Assembly (NCBI GenBank): GCA_000711775.1
Contig: ARYC01017102.1
Coordinates: 1-64,000, forward strand
DNA: 64,000 nt
Source: Oxytricha trifallax
Lineage: Eukaryota; Ciliophora; Spirotrichea; Sporadotrichida; Oxytrichidae
Direction of reading: 5' to 3'
Made by a program: the position numbers and the translations under genes. Position 1 is the first letter of the stretch, and every line of letters starts with the position of its first letter. A model generated the notes under the pieces. It searched no databases. It was not told the DNA's origin and saw only the letters and a program-made list of their open reading frames with translations. Below are positions 24,327 to 34,565 of the stretch, one piece after another.

Positions 24327-25526
24327 ATGGACAAATTCTTGAAAGGATCAAATCCCACTAAAAATCTAGGTTCATCTAGTGGTATTCAGATTAACACTAG
24401 AACTAATCAAACTTAAGATCATGAGATGAAAGATCAGACTCAAAGTGCACCATCAAGGCCAAAGTTCACTCCTTGGGTTGAGAAATAGTAAGATATAGAA
24501 TCAATATAGAGCATTTTTTCCATTTTTATCTTTTTCACTTTAAACTTAATTGATTATTTTAGTCGCCCATCAAAAGTGGAAGAAGTTTCTCATTAAACTG
24601 AAGTCGTATCAGCTTTGAGATAGAGTATCCTTACTGGTTAAGTACCACATTTAATGTTCTATGGCCCTCCAGGAACTGGCAAGACTTCAACAATCCTGGC
24701 TTTATCCAAAGAACTATTTGGCCACGAATTCTTCAAGCAAAGAGTGTTAGAGCTTAATGCATCAGATGAGAGAGGTATCGCTATAGTCAGAGAAAAGATA
24801 AAGAAGTTTGCTCAGAGAAAAATCTCAAAGCACCCAGATTCAAGCTTCCAATGCCCACCTATTCAAATTATTATTCTCGATGAAGCCGATTCTATGACTA
24901 TTGATGCTCAAGCTGCCCTTAGAAGAATCATTGAGCAATATTCTACAAATACCAGATTCTGCATTATTTGCAACTACATCTCCAAGATCATTGATCCTCT
25001 CGCTTCAAGATGTGTAAAGTTCAGGTTCTCCCCTATTGCCAAGGAAGCTTAGATTGAGAGACTTAAGATGATTTGTGAAAGAGAAAATGTTAATGTGGCA
25101 TCTGATAATGTTTTCAATGCTTTGGTCGACATTTCAGCTGGTGACTTGAGAAGATCAATCAATACCCTCCAAACAGCTAGCTCTTTCAAACTTCAGCAAC
25201 TCAATGTTAAGGATATCGAGAGTATCAGTGGTGTAGTCCCAGAAGATGTTATAAGAAAGATTGAGAGAGTTGTCACACAGACTGATGGCTTCTCTGAAGT
25301 GCAGTAATTAACTCAAGAGTTGATTTTGGATGGCTTCGATGTGCAGCAATTGATGATATAAATGCTTGACTATTTCTTAATCAACGACAAACTCAGCGAC
25401 TTGAAGAAGGCCAGAATCAGTGAGATAGTGGCAGAAACTGATGTCAAGGTGATTCAAGGTGGCGATGAAGAACTTAACTTGCTGTATACTCTCAGTTCAG
25501 TATCTAAAATAATTAAAGGGCAGTGA
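24327..25526 (+). CDS. RFC4: Replication factor C subunit 4 (clamp-loader ATPase)
   Basis: This is a small subunit of the heteropentameric clamp loader that opens and loads PCNA at primer-template junctions in the nucleus. The start MDKFLKGSN resembles the MQAFLKGT start of human RFC4. Then come [15 protein letters not shown] (RFC box II), Walker [13 protein letters not shown], Walker [12 protein letters not shown], sensor 1 region [15 protein letters not shown], the SRC motif ASRCVKFRF, sensor 2 region [11 protein letters not shown] and a C-terminal collar helix region. One GT-AG intron lies at 24488-24562; splicing creates the Tyr of VEKYRP. The predicted length is 374 residues, normal for the family. 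The stop is TGA 25524-25526. No IES is evident, unlike its neighbours. Confidence 0.93.
24488..24562 (+). other. RFC4: GT-AG intron in RFC4
   Basis: GTAAGATA...ATTATTTTAG, 75 bp. Splicing joins GAG AAA TA to T CGC CCA, giving the conserved E-K-Y-R-P. Confidence 0.88.
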
Positions 25527-25979
25527 TTGAAATTAAGTTTGTTTTAATTTATGAGTATAAGATTATTTGATTAAAATTTGAAATATTAATAAGTTTAGTT
25601 AACTTGTCGAATACCGCTAATTGTTTATAATTATAAAAAAATCATATTTCAATTAGGAAATAAAAAAAGATTGATTGAGTTGCAAATTACAAAAAATTAG
25701 ACTAATTTTATGGAATTAGGGAGATAATATATTAATTTAAAAAATGTGCAAATTCAATTTTTTATATCCAATCCAAATATTAGAAATTTTTAAGGCTTTA
25801 AATCTTATTTAGAGAAAAATACTCTCATATAAACAGCTATAATGATTTCTTAAATCAAGGCTCTTTTTATTTACAATAACAATTTATTTTTGCATATAAT
25901 GATCTATAAATTTTATTTACCTTTCAAAATATTCTTTGACATTAATTAAAACAAATTTAAAGTCTAACTCAAAATCAAA
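25527..25979. other. AT-rich spacer between RFC4 and importin alpha
   Basis: No gene is seen. It contains the 3' flank of RFC4 and the 5' flank of importin alpha; in the macronucleus these would probably be on separate chromosomes. Confidence 0.45.
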
Positions 25980-28900
25980 ATGGAAGATTCAAGAACAGAA
26001 GAAAGGAAAAACTTTATGAAGCGTAAGTTAAGAAGCCACACACTTATCTATATGTTATTCTCATCTAATTCACCCAAAGTTGATTGTTTGATTAATCTAT
26101 TTTTGCAGCAACTTTCGCAGATCCCCTGAAGAAGAGAGAGCAGTTTGCTGTGAGCTTGAGAAAGCAAAAAACTTCAGAGATCATCAATGCAAAGAGAAGA
26201 AAAATTATGGGAGCATAATCTGGAAAGGACGATTTTGGATCTTCTGGAAGCTACAAAGGTAATCCAGAATTTGAGGCCCATCCAGATGAACTGGCTCGTC
26301 AAGTTTAACTAATTTGCCCTGAGATTTATAATGAAGCTAAGAATCAACCAATTGTAAGTGGTTAAAATCAATTGATATAGTTAATTTATTTTTTAGTTCT
26401 AAATCTAACACAAATATTTTAGTGACATTTTTTATTAAAAAAACGACAAGAGTTGTTAAAAAATTCCTCATTGATTGGCTATCTCCTTTCCCAACCCTCT
26501 TCAATCATACTAAATTAATTTCCCATATATTTTACAAGTTAAAAAAAGGTGGACACAATACTTGTGAGATTCTACTTAACGAGAGAGCTATTGAAATTCT
26601 TACAGATCCAGCTACTGAGAAAATAGTCTCTTCTTTTTTTCGTAGTAAATTCATTACCCTTAGTAATAAAAGAGATAATATTTTACCTCTACAATCAACT
26701 GATTTTAATATTTTTGTGAATGAAAATCACATTTATCATGCTGCAACTTAGGAATTTGATCTTTTAGAGAAACGCTAACTTCACTCAATAAATTTATAGG
26801 CTAGAAAAAAGTTTAATTTTTGCTGAAATGATACAACTGCAATATGCTTGAAGACCCCTTTAGAAAGCATTTTGATAAATTCATTTAAAAAAATCATGGA
26901 AACAACTTTTTATATCACTCTAACTAACAACTAAATCTTAATTTTTTTTATTACATCATTTGTAAGTAAATTAATTGGAAATCAACAATTTGAATGTCGA
27001 AATTTATCTTGCCAACAAACTGTACCTCTCAATTCTCTAACCTTACGAATATTTTTTGCTTACCATATTTTATCATAGGCTACCAAGATCTAAATACTCT
27101 TTAACAAGCTGATCACAGATAACTTGGACAACAAGCAGCAACTTGTAGTCATGACCTAAGTAAGAAGAATGATTTCAGGAACAGACGAGCCTCCTATTGC
27201 TGAAATCCTAGGTCAAACTAGCATTTTGAATGTCATCTCCACTGTTTTCAGATTCTAAGATACATCAGAAGATATCAAATATATGAAGATGGAGATCTTT
27301 AAAGTAATTTGAATTTATATATGTCTTGTTTTTAAATTGGAGTCAATCAAACCCTAATACCTTTTTCAGTATTTTTAATTATAAATTTTTGTGGATCTAT
27401 TTTACTTTGGATTAATAATTTTTTTAGAGCTTTTTCCTGCAATTAAATACCTCTAATATGATTTTTTTTTTTATCGATAAGTGTCTTGCTCAATATACCA
27501 TAAATTAGGATTTCTTTTTTAAATAAATCCTTTTATGATAATATTGGGGTTTGTTAAATTCTGTAAATTTGCTTACAAATAAACGAGCTTACATATGAAA
27601 CTCTAATATAATAATAAATAAGATTAAAAAATACTATTGACAATAAAACAATTGCTTTTATATTACTAAGTTTAGTGATAGTGAATAATCAATAATTTCT
27701 TATAAGAATAAATATTTTTTTAAAAAATTTTTTATACTAGGTTATTTCTTCAAGTAATAAAAAAATAACCCATAAATATATACACTTTAATAAAAATCAA
27801 TTAAGGAAATATCTAATTTTATAATTTACCATTTAGCTTCAAAATGAGTTTAGAGTTTTGACTGTGGGCTTTGACTAACTTGGTTTTCGGGTCTAATGAA
27901 GTGATTGCTCCTATTTTCGATCCTTAACACTTTTTCCTGCAGTCTATCAACACATTTACAATAAATAATAGCATAATGCAAAGTAGTTTATAGAAATTTT
28001 CATATAATTCATGAAAAGTGATAGCTAGGCCATGGTTGATCAATGTCTCTGGTTTATTGGCAACGCAATCGCTGATAGTCTCCAAATCAGAGATATGGTG
28101 CTTCAAAACACCGACTTGATCCTTTTGATGAAGGAAATGATTAAGGCTCACAGAATCTCAAGAGTGTGCTTGAAGAACATGGTCTGGGTCTGCTCAAACA
28201 TCTTCAGATTAAAGAACATCGATGACAGCTACATCCTCGACTGCTTGCCTATTGCAAATGCCGGCCTCTTTTGTGATGATGCTGACATCAACTCAGATGC
28301 TCTGTGGACTCTCAGCTACATGGCTGACACCAAGACCGATGCTTTGATAAATGACATTGCTTCTGATGAAGTGGTAGGCAGAGTTTGCTAGTTTATGGGA
28401 GAGAAAGACCTATCTATATTTGTGCCTGCCTTGAGATGCATGGGAAACATTCTTACAACCGATAATCATGCAATTATTGACAAATGTTTGTGGCATTAGG
28501 TTTTAGATAGGCTATCTCACATGCTATTCTCATCGAACTCAAACGTGATCAAAGAGTGCTAAAATTTACTTTATATTTCAATAAATTTCTTCAGTTCAAA
28601 ACTTGGAATCTCTCTTGTAAATATACCTGTATTTAGAAAAACAACGATGCTGCTGGGCACTTTCAAACATTGCTGCTGGCACTCAACTACACATCCAAAG
28701 AATGGTTGAAAGTGAAGCTTTCGCTCGCATTTTGAACCTTGCTCATTCTAAGAATATCGACAACAAAAAGGAAGCCTTGTGGGTCATTTGCAATTCAATA
28801 ACAGGCGCTGATCCATATTTGAGGAAATATAATATTTCCAAAATTTAGATGAAGATATGCAAAGCTATATTTCTTGAATAATGAGCGTCTATTTTATAAA

Positions 28901-31900
28901 AAAGTTAATAATATTTGAAATAGAAATTAAATGGATATTTAGAATGTGCTCAAATATAATAGGCCATATTAGTTTATAATAATTAAATCAACTATTTGAA
29001 AGAAATTATGAACAAATCTCTCATTCTTGCCCTTTTCTTGGGCCTTGCCGCTTCTAGTAAAATCACAGGATGGACTGGTCCATCTGACGCTGCTGATGGT
29101 GGAAGATACAATATTATCAACAGCCCAGACTGGCTAACATTTTCTCATAAATAAAATTATTATAAATCTCTCTTTTACGAAGTTGATATTGGCTATTAAA
29201 CTCACTACACTGGACATGCACCAGACTAATTCAAAAATATAAGATTCCTTATTAATTTCAATTTTAATTTGGTAATAGTAAAATCTCATAAATTTAAATG
29301 TGCTCTATTGGTTTAAGTATTTACAGGATAATTAAACTTAATAGAAAAAAATATATCAAGATAAGGGATATATTATAAGTATTCATTATAATAAAATAGT
29401 TTCCATTTAACTGACCCAACCATTATCGCACTTTCTTAACTATATCATAAAAAAATGCCCTAATAATTTCCTATTATAAACTTTAATTTAATATTTGAAA
29501 AATTTTTATAAAATTATACTCTGCACTTTTAGTTTTTATTGGCAACAGGTATTCAAGGTGAATCTTATGGAATTAACGCCTACTCCTATCTCTTATTATA
29601 AACTGAGACGACAAGCTTCAAGAATCACGCTATGGAAACATAGAAAATGTACATTGATAATAATCATCTTAAAATTTAATTTCATTGAGCCAATCATGGT
29701 AGCTCCATACACCTAAACCATCTACTGGACCAGACCAGAGGCTTAAATTGGCAACCATTTCTTCTTGGCTGGAACCAGAGAAGTTAGAATTGGTAACTAT
29801 GCCACATTTGTCGAAGAGAACGTAAAGATTGGAAAGCAATCTCTCTATTAAGTCATTGCAAACCAAGATTCTCCACTACTTGAAGAATTTTTAATATTAA
29901 TAAAAAACGTATAGGAATATCTATGGAGAAGTAAGAATTAATGCATCTTAAATATCAATTTACTTATCTTTGAATTTTACTAGAAAATCTTAAGATTATT
30001 TTAGCGAATGTTTAATTTCCTTAAAATTTGTTAAAATATTAATACTTTTTAAATTATATTTTAAATTAAGGATATAGATATAGATATAAAATTATAAATA
30101 TTTTCCTTATTTATGAGAATCTGAGATTTACTATGAATTAGACTCATAAAATAAGTTTATGGACCCATACCAATCAGGAAACCTCATAGACCAAATCAGC
30201 TCTGACACATTCACCAATCTCTAATCCAAGTCATGGTATGGTCTTCAAGACTACTATAACATGCAACTATACTGAGCAACTTAATACTGGTTTGGCATTA
30301 GTAATTATATTTCTATTTCCCTAAAAATATTTTACTTCAGGGCAAATAAATATGGCCAAAATATTCCAATTTTCTTACATTGACATTTGATTTTAATAAA
30401 ATTATGAAAATAAGTTTCAATTTTTGTCTTAATTATAGTAAATAATATATAAATGGCAGTTACATGCTGAAATAAGAAAACCATATTGAGGTTGTGATTA
30501 GTATATAATTTTGAAAAATATTTCAATCTTTGCTTTTTTCAAAAATGTTAAGATATGAAAATATTTCTTTCAAAATTTACTAAATTCTTAAAATAGATTA
30601 AACATTAACATTAAATTCGATATTCTTAAAACAAAATGCTTTCTTATTTAATTTAAATAAATTTATACATATTAATTTCAAAATATGTAAACCTCTAATT
30701 TCTATAAGAATTTAGACTTTCTTTATAAATAATATGGTATTATTTGATATTTAAATTTATTTAATATAAAAATCGATTATTTTGAATAAAATTATAACAA
30801 ATGATCTTAGATATTTTGATATGAAAATTTTTTTAAATTGAGCTTATTTGAATATTTAATAAATCAATTAATTTCTCTAAAACTTTATCTCTAAGTTAAA
30901 TAAAAATAGAATTCTAGGATATATTTTATTATATTCGAGTTGAAATAGTAGTATTTTATTGAGCTCAAATAAACATAATTAGGAAAGTTATTAAAGTGTT
31001 TATCTCTAATATAGTTTTTGACAGTAATTAATCAGAATTTTTCATTATTTACAAGTGGTAACTATTAAGAATAAAAATTGAAATATAATTAAGATTAAAA
31101 TTAGTAAGATTGTATTAATTTTAACTTTATGCTGTTTAAATTTATTTTAACCATAAAACTTATTAAAGAATATTCTGAATATCATAATATAAAAGTTGAT
31201 ATACCAAAAAGATATACAATAGGAAGATATATAAATAAAACATAGAAGCGAGCATTTTTGCCTATAATTTGATATTATAAACTAATAGAATTAATTTTTT
31301 CCCTTTTATTTATTTTAAAATATGACAATTGATTTAATCTATTATCATCTCAGAATAGTTTTTTTTTATCTAATGATAATGTATTTCCACAAATTTTTGA
31401 CAATAAATAATCATTAACTCAAGTATTTATATACAAAAGAAAAAATATTATCATAAAATTTAAAATTAAGGCTAAGGGATTTTATAGGCAATTTCTAATT
31501 TTGGTTAAAAAGTGTAATTTATAATGTTAAAATAATATAACTTTATAGTTAAGTAAAACATTTAAATAAAGTTAATCCCTAAGTTAACTGATTAAGATAT
31601 TCAATATATTAACTTTATATTTGAGGACAGAAATTGTTACAAAAGGAGCAAATGAGATGATTTCTGGTAAAACCCCAATGCTGTTATTTACAATTTTTTG
31701 TAGACGTATAAAATTAATCAAAATACAAATACTTGAAACTTAATATCACATAATTCACTTCACAAATTTGCCAATCTCTCTCTCAAGGTCTTGAGCTGCT
31801 CTTGCCTCTCCCGGTCCAGGTTCTTGATCTCTGCGCATTCTCCATCCTTTGGTCTGAATTTCAATGCTTCCTTCATCAACGAATCCACGGTGTCCTTGGT

Positions 31901-33298
31901 GAGGGCGGGCTTGAATCTCTGCAGGAACTGAGGGGGGAGGTGGGGGGAGCTCTGCATCAGCATGGCCAGGTCCTTCTTGAATCTCTTCATGACGCTATCT
32001 CTTCTCTGCTTTTCCTTGCTTATTGACAGGGGTCTCTTGTCTCTTTCAGCAGCTCGGTTCATGATGTTGTCTACAGTCTCATTATTCTTGATTGGGTCTT
32101 AGTTGGTGGGAGGCACTCAGAATGTCTAGCTCAGGAGAACTTCACATTGGGATTTTTCAAATCGTTGAATTTTACAGTGAGCTTGTTGCAGGCGAATTCG
32201 AATGATTTCAGCAATCAACATTAGTCGTATCGTACCTCGATCGAGAGAGCACAGCCCGAGCTAGCGAGTTACAAATAACTGGACAGGCAGCTGTTTACCA
32301 TACTAAGATTATCAAGGGTTTACATTTGCTGATGACGCCAGGTAGTTGGAATATTCAAAATCACTCGACCCTCAGAGTCGTCATAAGTCGGCTCCATGCA
32401 GTGAGTGTCCTAATGTATGCGACCTTAAGCCAACGCATGTAGAGTGCTGCCCCCAAACAGGCCAGTTTGAATGTCATAGACTAGGGTGCCATGAATCCTG
32501 ATTTAGAAGAGTTTATTCTGATACACTTTAGCACTAGAGTAGTATGAATTTCATTAAGGCGCAATGCACTAGAGCTTCGTGCTTTGGCATAAGATTTTAG
32601 TGCCTTTGGCTACTCATGAGTATTCAGGATGCCAACTGGCTTGGTGGCTGAGCCAACGGTATCTGGACAGCAGGCGTTCTTGAGATAATTGCTGGGACTC
32701 GCCATCTGATCGCTTATCTTAGGTAATAGGTTACGTTGTGCTCCTTCCCTACATATGGTGTGAACAACTAAGGCTCGAATCTTACCTTAATAGAGGTGCA
32801 GAGACATCCGTGGTGGGATCCAAGAAGTCACCCATGGTTTGGTGGTGTGTCGAATCATCATGAGAACATTAAATATGGCGGCGTCCATCTTCCTTCTCAA
32901 TACTACAAACCCTATCCAAAGCCTCGTCCACTAATTTCGAATAAGAGAGCGTGGAGCGCGAGCCAAGAATACTGCTTACCACTCGTCAGAGTGCTCCCTG
33001 CTTCTATTAGATACCAATATGTTGCTCAAGAGATTGCTAAGGCGCTGTTGGAAAGATGTCTTGGTGAGCAGGGGATCGTCGAACTCAAGATTATCGAGCA
33101 GTAGATCTTCTGATGGGTCCTCCAGCAACTATGGGTCGTCTTGCTCGCATGGTGAGTTGTCAATATCGAGTAGTAGGGGGTTCATCTGTTGGATTCGTGT
33201 CTTTCTTAAGGATTCTAAAGTATTATTATAGAGGGGTAGCAGTTTATAATAATTAAATTCCGAATCTCGTCATTTTGGTAGCTTTAGTAGAATAGCCT

Positions 33299-33382
<84 letters not shown>

Positions 33383-34004
33383 ACTACTACTACTACTACT
33401 ACTACTACTACAGGACCCTCTAATAAATTACTAAAGCTACCAAATATTTATAATAATTAAATCTATCTTAATTAATTTTAATCGTCACCCAAATCTTGTA
33501 AATAACAGCATTGGGGTTTTATGGTCAAAGGTTGCTACTGTACTGATCCTCGCCTTCTGAGCAACATCCTTGAGGCAATTGAAGAGATTCTCAATCTTGA
33601 CGAGTTCAACTCATGGAATTTTATATTAATAATTATAGCAATATGATTTCCATCAAATATATAGAAAGCTATAGAAATTATAATAATAAGTATAAAGATA
33701 CTTATGATATAAGGTTTTTATAGTACCATTGCAAATCATTTAGTATTAAATTTAAGAATATTTAAATAATGGAAAGCAACAGAGAAATCTGTCGCTTTCA
33801 TGTTTGAGAAAAACAGTGGTCTCGATGCCCTAGAAGAACTTCAAAAGAATCCCATTATTAAAAATATATAAATTTAAACTGTAATAAAGTTGAGAAAAAG
33901 AACTTCCATTTAATATATATATAAATTCCAACAAAGACGTCTATGACAAGTCAATGTAGATCTTGACTAAGTACTTTGAATTGGAGGAGAGCATGGATTC
34001 TCAG
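25980..34004 (+). CDS. Importin alpha (karyopherin alpha), split by IESs, a nested gene and a GC-rich element
   Basis: This is the adaptor that binds classical nuclear localisation signals and importin beta. ATG 25980 opens MEDSRTEERKNFMK. After an intron (26023-26108) comes an importin-beta-binding region (FAVSLRKQK, NAKRRKI). Armadillo repeats follow: VRRMISGTDEPPIAEIL (27150-27220), LWALTNLVFGSNEVI (from 27867), DQCLWFIGNAIADS (28038), SDALWTLSYMADT (28294), ECCWALSNIAAGTQ and KKEALWVICNSIT (ends 28803). The next segment is 31639-31667 (TKGANEMISG), then 33522-33618 (MVKGCYCTDPRLLSNIL), then SWKATEKSVAFMFEKNSGLDALEELQ and KDVYDKSMQILTKYFELEE, the typical C-terminus. The junctions at 28557, 28801/31639, 33614 and 33848 close in frame on direct repeats. 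An in-frame TGA near 27864 and about eight missing residues near GCYC remain unexplained. The stop codon is not fixed. Confidence 0.88.
26023..26108 (+). other. GT-AG intron 1 of importin alpha
   Basis: GTAAGTTAAG...TTTTTGCAG, 86 bp. Splicing joins AAG C to CA ACT, giving K-P-T in the N-terminal region. Confidence 0.85.
26354..27078 (+). other. Unusually long intron (725 bp) of importin alpha containing another open frame
   Basis: It starts GTAAGTGG after CCA ATT and ends TATCATAG before GCT ACC AAG, so splicing gives QPIATKIQILFNKL in frame. The other clear introns in RFC4 and importin are 75-86 bp. The extra length includes a coding-like stretch at about 26422-26830, so it may be a normal intron carrying an IES or a segment of a different gene. 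Confidence 0.6.
26422..26830 (+). CDS. Coding-like segment inside an importin intron, unrecognised
   Basis: The frame stays open from about 26422 to a TGA near 26825. It reads KKTTRVVKKFLIDWLSPF, then GGHNTCEILLNERAIEIL, EKIVSSFFRSKFITLSNKRD and ENHIYHAATQEFDLLEKR. Composition is balanced, with His, Trp, Cys and Gly, unlike the surrounding AT-rich DNA, so it is probably real or recently real coding sequence. It is not importin: the importin protein is continuous without it. It could be a stranded MDS of another gene, a relic transposon ORF or a processed fragment. No family is recognised. Confidence 0.45.
27305..27860 (+). other. AT-rich insert in importin alpha (probable IES)
   Basis: About 550 bp of very AT-rich DNA separates the DIKYMKMEI block from LWALTNLVFG. 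No clean pointer was found by eye, and the downstream block starts behind an in-frame TGA, so the exact junction or an extra small segment is missing from this model. Confidence 0.5.
28557..28647 (+). other. Predicted IES, pointer TGCT
   Basis: TGCT at 28557-28560 and 28648-28651. Deleting 91 bp joins AAA GAG TGC to TGC TGG GCA, giving K-E-C-C-W-A, the expected armadillo-repeat sequence. Confidence 0.8.
29008..30275 (+). CDS. Secreted protein with signal peptide, nested inside the importin alpha locus
   Basis: ATG 29008 opens MNKSLILALFLGLAASS, a standard signal peptide, followed by KITGWTGPSDAADGGRYN. Later blocks read YEVDIGYQTHYTGHAPDQF (about 29180), GIQGESYGINAYSYL (29550), then YTQTIYWTRPEAQIGNHFF and VRIGNYATFVEENVKIGK (29710-29840). 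The last block, MDPYQSGNLIDQISSDTF ... YGLQDYYNMQLY, ends at TGA 30273-30275. AT-rich gaps at about 29260-29545 and 29890-30150 are probably IESs or introns. Predicted to be extracellular or lysosomal; I do not recognise the family. Same strand as importin but unrelated to it. Confidence 0.65.
30276..31638. other. AT-rich DNA, no gene seen
   Basis: Very AT-rich sequence without coding-like stretches on either strand. It forms the right part of the predicted importin IES. Confidence 0.5.
31760..32062 (-). CDS. Basic/helical ORF in the GC-rich element
   Basis: ATG 32062 to TGA 31760 encodes 100 residues starting MNRAAERDKRPLSISKEKQ, rich in Arg, Lys, Glu and Gln, with heptad-like helix at the end (REQ..LKTLRERLANL). 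The frame continues upstream to GTG CCT CCC (VPPTNQDPIKNNETVDN) before a TGA, so it may be the C-terminal part of a longer protein. Codons are GC-rich compared with neighbours. No family is recognised; it could be the cargo of the element or a captured gene segment. Confidence 0.5.
   Translation of the reverse strand: MNRAAERDKRPLSISKEKQRRDSVMKRFKKDLAMLMQSSPHLPPQFLQRFKPALTKDTVDSLMKEALKFRPKDGECAEIKNLDRERQEQLKTLRERLANL
32361..33185 (-). CDS. Long minus-strand ORF in the GC-rich element, uncertain
   Basis: ATG 33185 opens MNPLLLDIDNSPCEQDDPQ and the frame (TAA/TAG as Gln) has no TGA for 275 codons, to 32361. The first ~80 residues are acidic and Leu-rich (PSEDLLLDNLEFDDPLL, QRLSNLLSNILV) and look protein-like; the rest is less convincing. 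At a 1/64 chance of TGA per codon, such a run arises by chance about 1-2 times in 100. A plus-strand frame overlaps it at 32796-33115. Probably only one strand is real. Confidence 0.35.
32796..33115 (+). CDS. Plus-strand ORF in the GC-rich element, competing with the minus-strand ORF
   Basis: ATG 32796 opens MQRHPWWDPRSHPWFGG, continues NIKYGGVHLPSQYYKPYPK and ends RYQYVAQEIAKALLERCLG ... KIIEQQIF at TGA. The Trp/His/Pro/Tyr-rich first half and helical second half look like real protein. The frame is open upstream to about 32655. It overlaps the acidic minus-strand frame, so strand choice is unresolved. Confidence 0.35.
33299..33411. repeat. (CTA)n microsatellite within a stem-forming context
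   Basis: About 37 CTA/TAC units with one inserted T at about 33381. It is flanked by inverted copies of TTTGGTAGCTTTAGTA and of TTTATAATAATTAAA, so the tract would be the loop of a hairpin near the right end of the GC-rich element. Confidence 0.95.
33614..33769 (+). other. Predicted IES, pointer TGGAA
   Basis: TGGAA at 33614-33618 and 33770-33774. Deleting 156 bp joins LDEFNS to WKATEKSVAF in the importin alpha frame. Confidence 0.8.
33848..33923 (+). other. Predicted IES, pointer AAT
   Basis: AAT at 33848-33850 and 33924-33926. Deleting 76 bp gives LEELQKNSNKDVYDK, which matches the length and pattern of other importins (LQ-N-H-E-N-E-D-I-Y) exactly. Confidence 0.7.
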
Positions 34005-34364
34005 TAAGTCAACAATTTAACTCAAATTTTAATTAGATTTATTTCCAATTACACAATTTCATTTAATTCACAAAAGATTTGTTGTTAAATTATGCATGAG
34101 AAAGAAATTTAAGTTGGCTTACTTCCATATATAACAGAAATTTTTAATCTTTTTTTTATAGTTTTTAATGGTATGGAGAATAGAGGTATGTTCAACATTT
34201 GAAAGTAGAAGTAAACTTTCTCACTTTGAGTTTTCTATGTTGCCCTTGAAATATTTACACTTTGATATTTACTAGAGTCTTTGGGGAAGCAGAAAACTAT
34301 AGTGTATATCATTTATTATTAAAGTAATACATTCGAAATTGGGAATTTATATATTAAATAAATT

Positions 34365-34565
34365 GCGGTACTCCTATATCTCATCCTTGAGCAACTTTCT
34401 TAATTTTAAATAAACGCCATTAATCTAATTTTATTGTTCCCTCCAATTAAAAAGTCAAATTTATTCGCTCCAGGGATGAGATAAAGTAGTACAACCAATA
34501 GCCAATTTTGAATTCTATATCAAATGGGCGAGAGATCGCTCAATTTGGGCAACTTATACTTAAAC
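34365..34565. repeat. Degenerate copy of the 6.7-kb MITE
   Basis: CGCTCCAGGGATGAGATAAA at 34466 and the following AATTTTGAATTCTATATC match the right half of the MITE at 6715-7128, and an inverted partner (GCGGTACTCCTATATCTCAT) lies at 34365-34384. A possible outer end, ATATTTCTACAATATTAGTA, is at 35345-35364. Too eroded to give exact limits. Confidence 0.5.

Larger units (their letters stand above)
28801..31638 (+). other. Predicted 2.8-kb IES of importin alpha that contains a complete other gene
   Basis: ACA occurs at 28801-28803 and 31639-31641. Joining gives VICNSIT then KGANEMISG, which aligns with the plant/animal importin pattern SNATSGG...QIKFLV. The insert includes the secreted-protein gene at 29008-30275. 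The pointer is only 3 bp, so this rests mainly on the protein alignment. Confidence 0.6.
31670..33519. mobile_element. TA-flanked 1.85-kb GC-rich element with inverted terminal repeats
   Basis: Both ends carry the same ~24-bp inverted repeat, AAACCCCAATGCTG continuing into TTATTTACAA, at 31670-31693 and 33496-33519. TA lies outside each end (31668-31669 and 33520-33521). The interior (31.75-33.23 kb) is roughly half G+C, unlike its host. Removing the element with one TA joins MISG to MVKGCYCTDPR in the importin alpha frame. Candidate ORFs on both strands and a (CTA)n tract lie inside. TA targeting recalls Tc1/mariner and Euplotes Tec elements, but no transposase motif is recognised. Confidence 0.8.

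Noticed and set aside
33299-33411. CRISPR-like array
   Set aside because: It is a simple trinucleotide microsatellite with no spacers.
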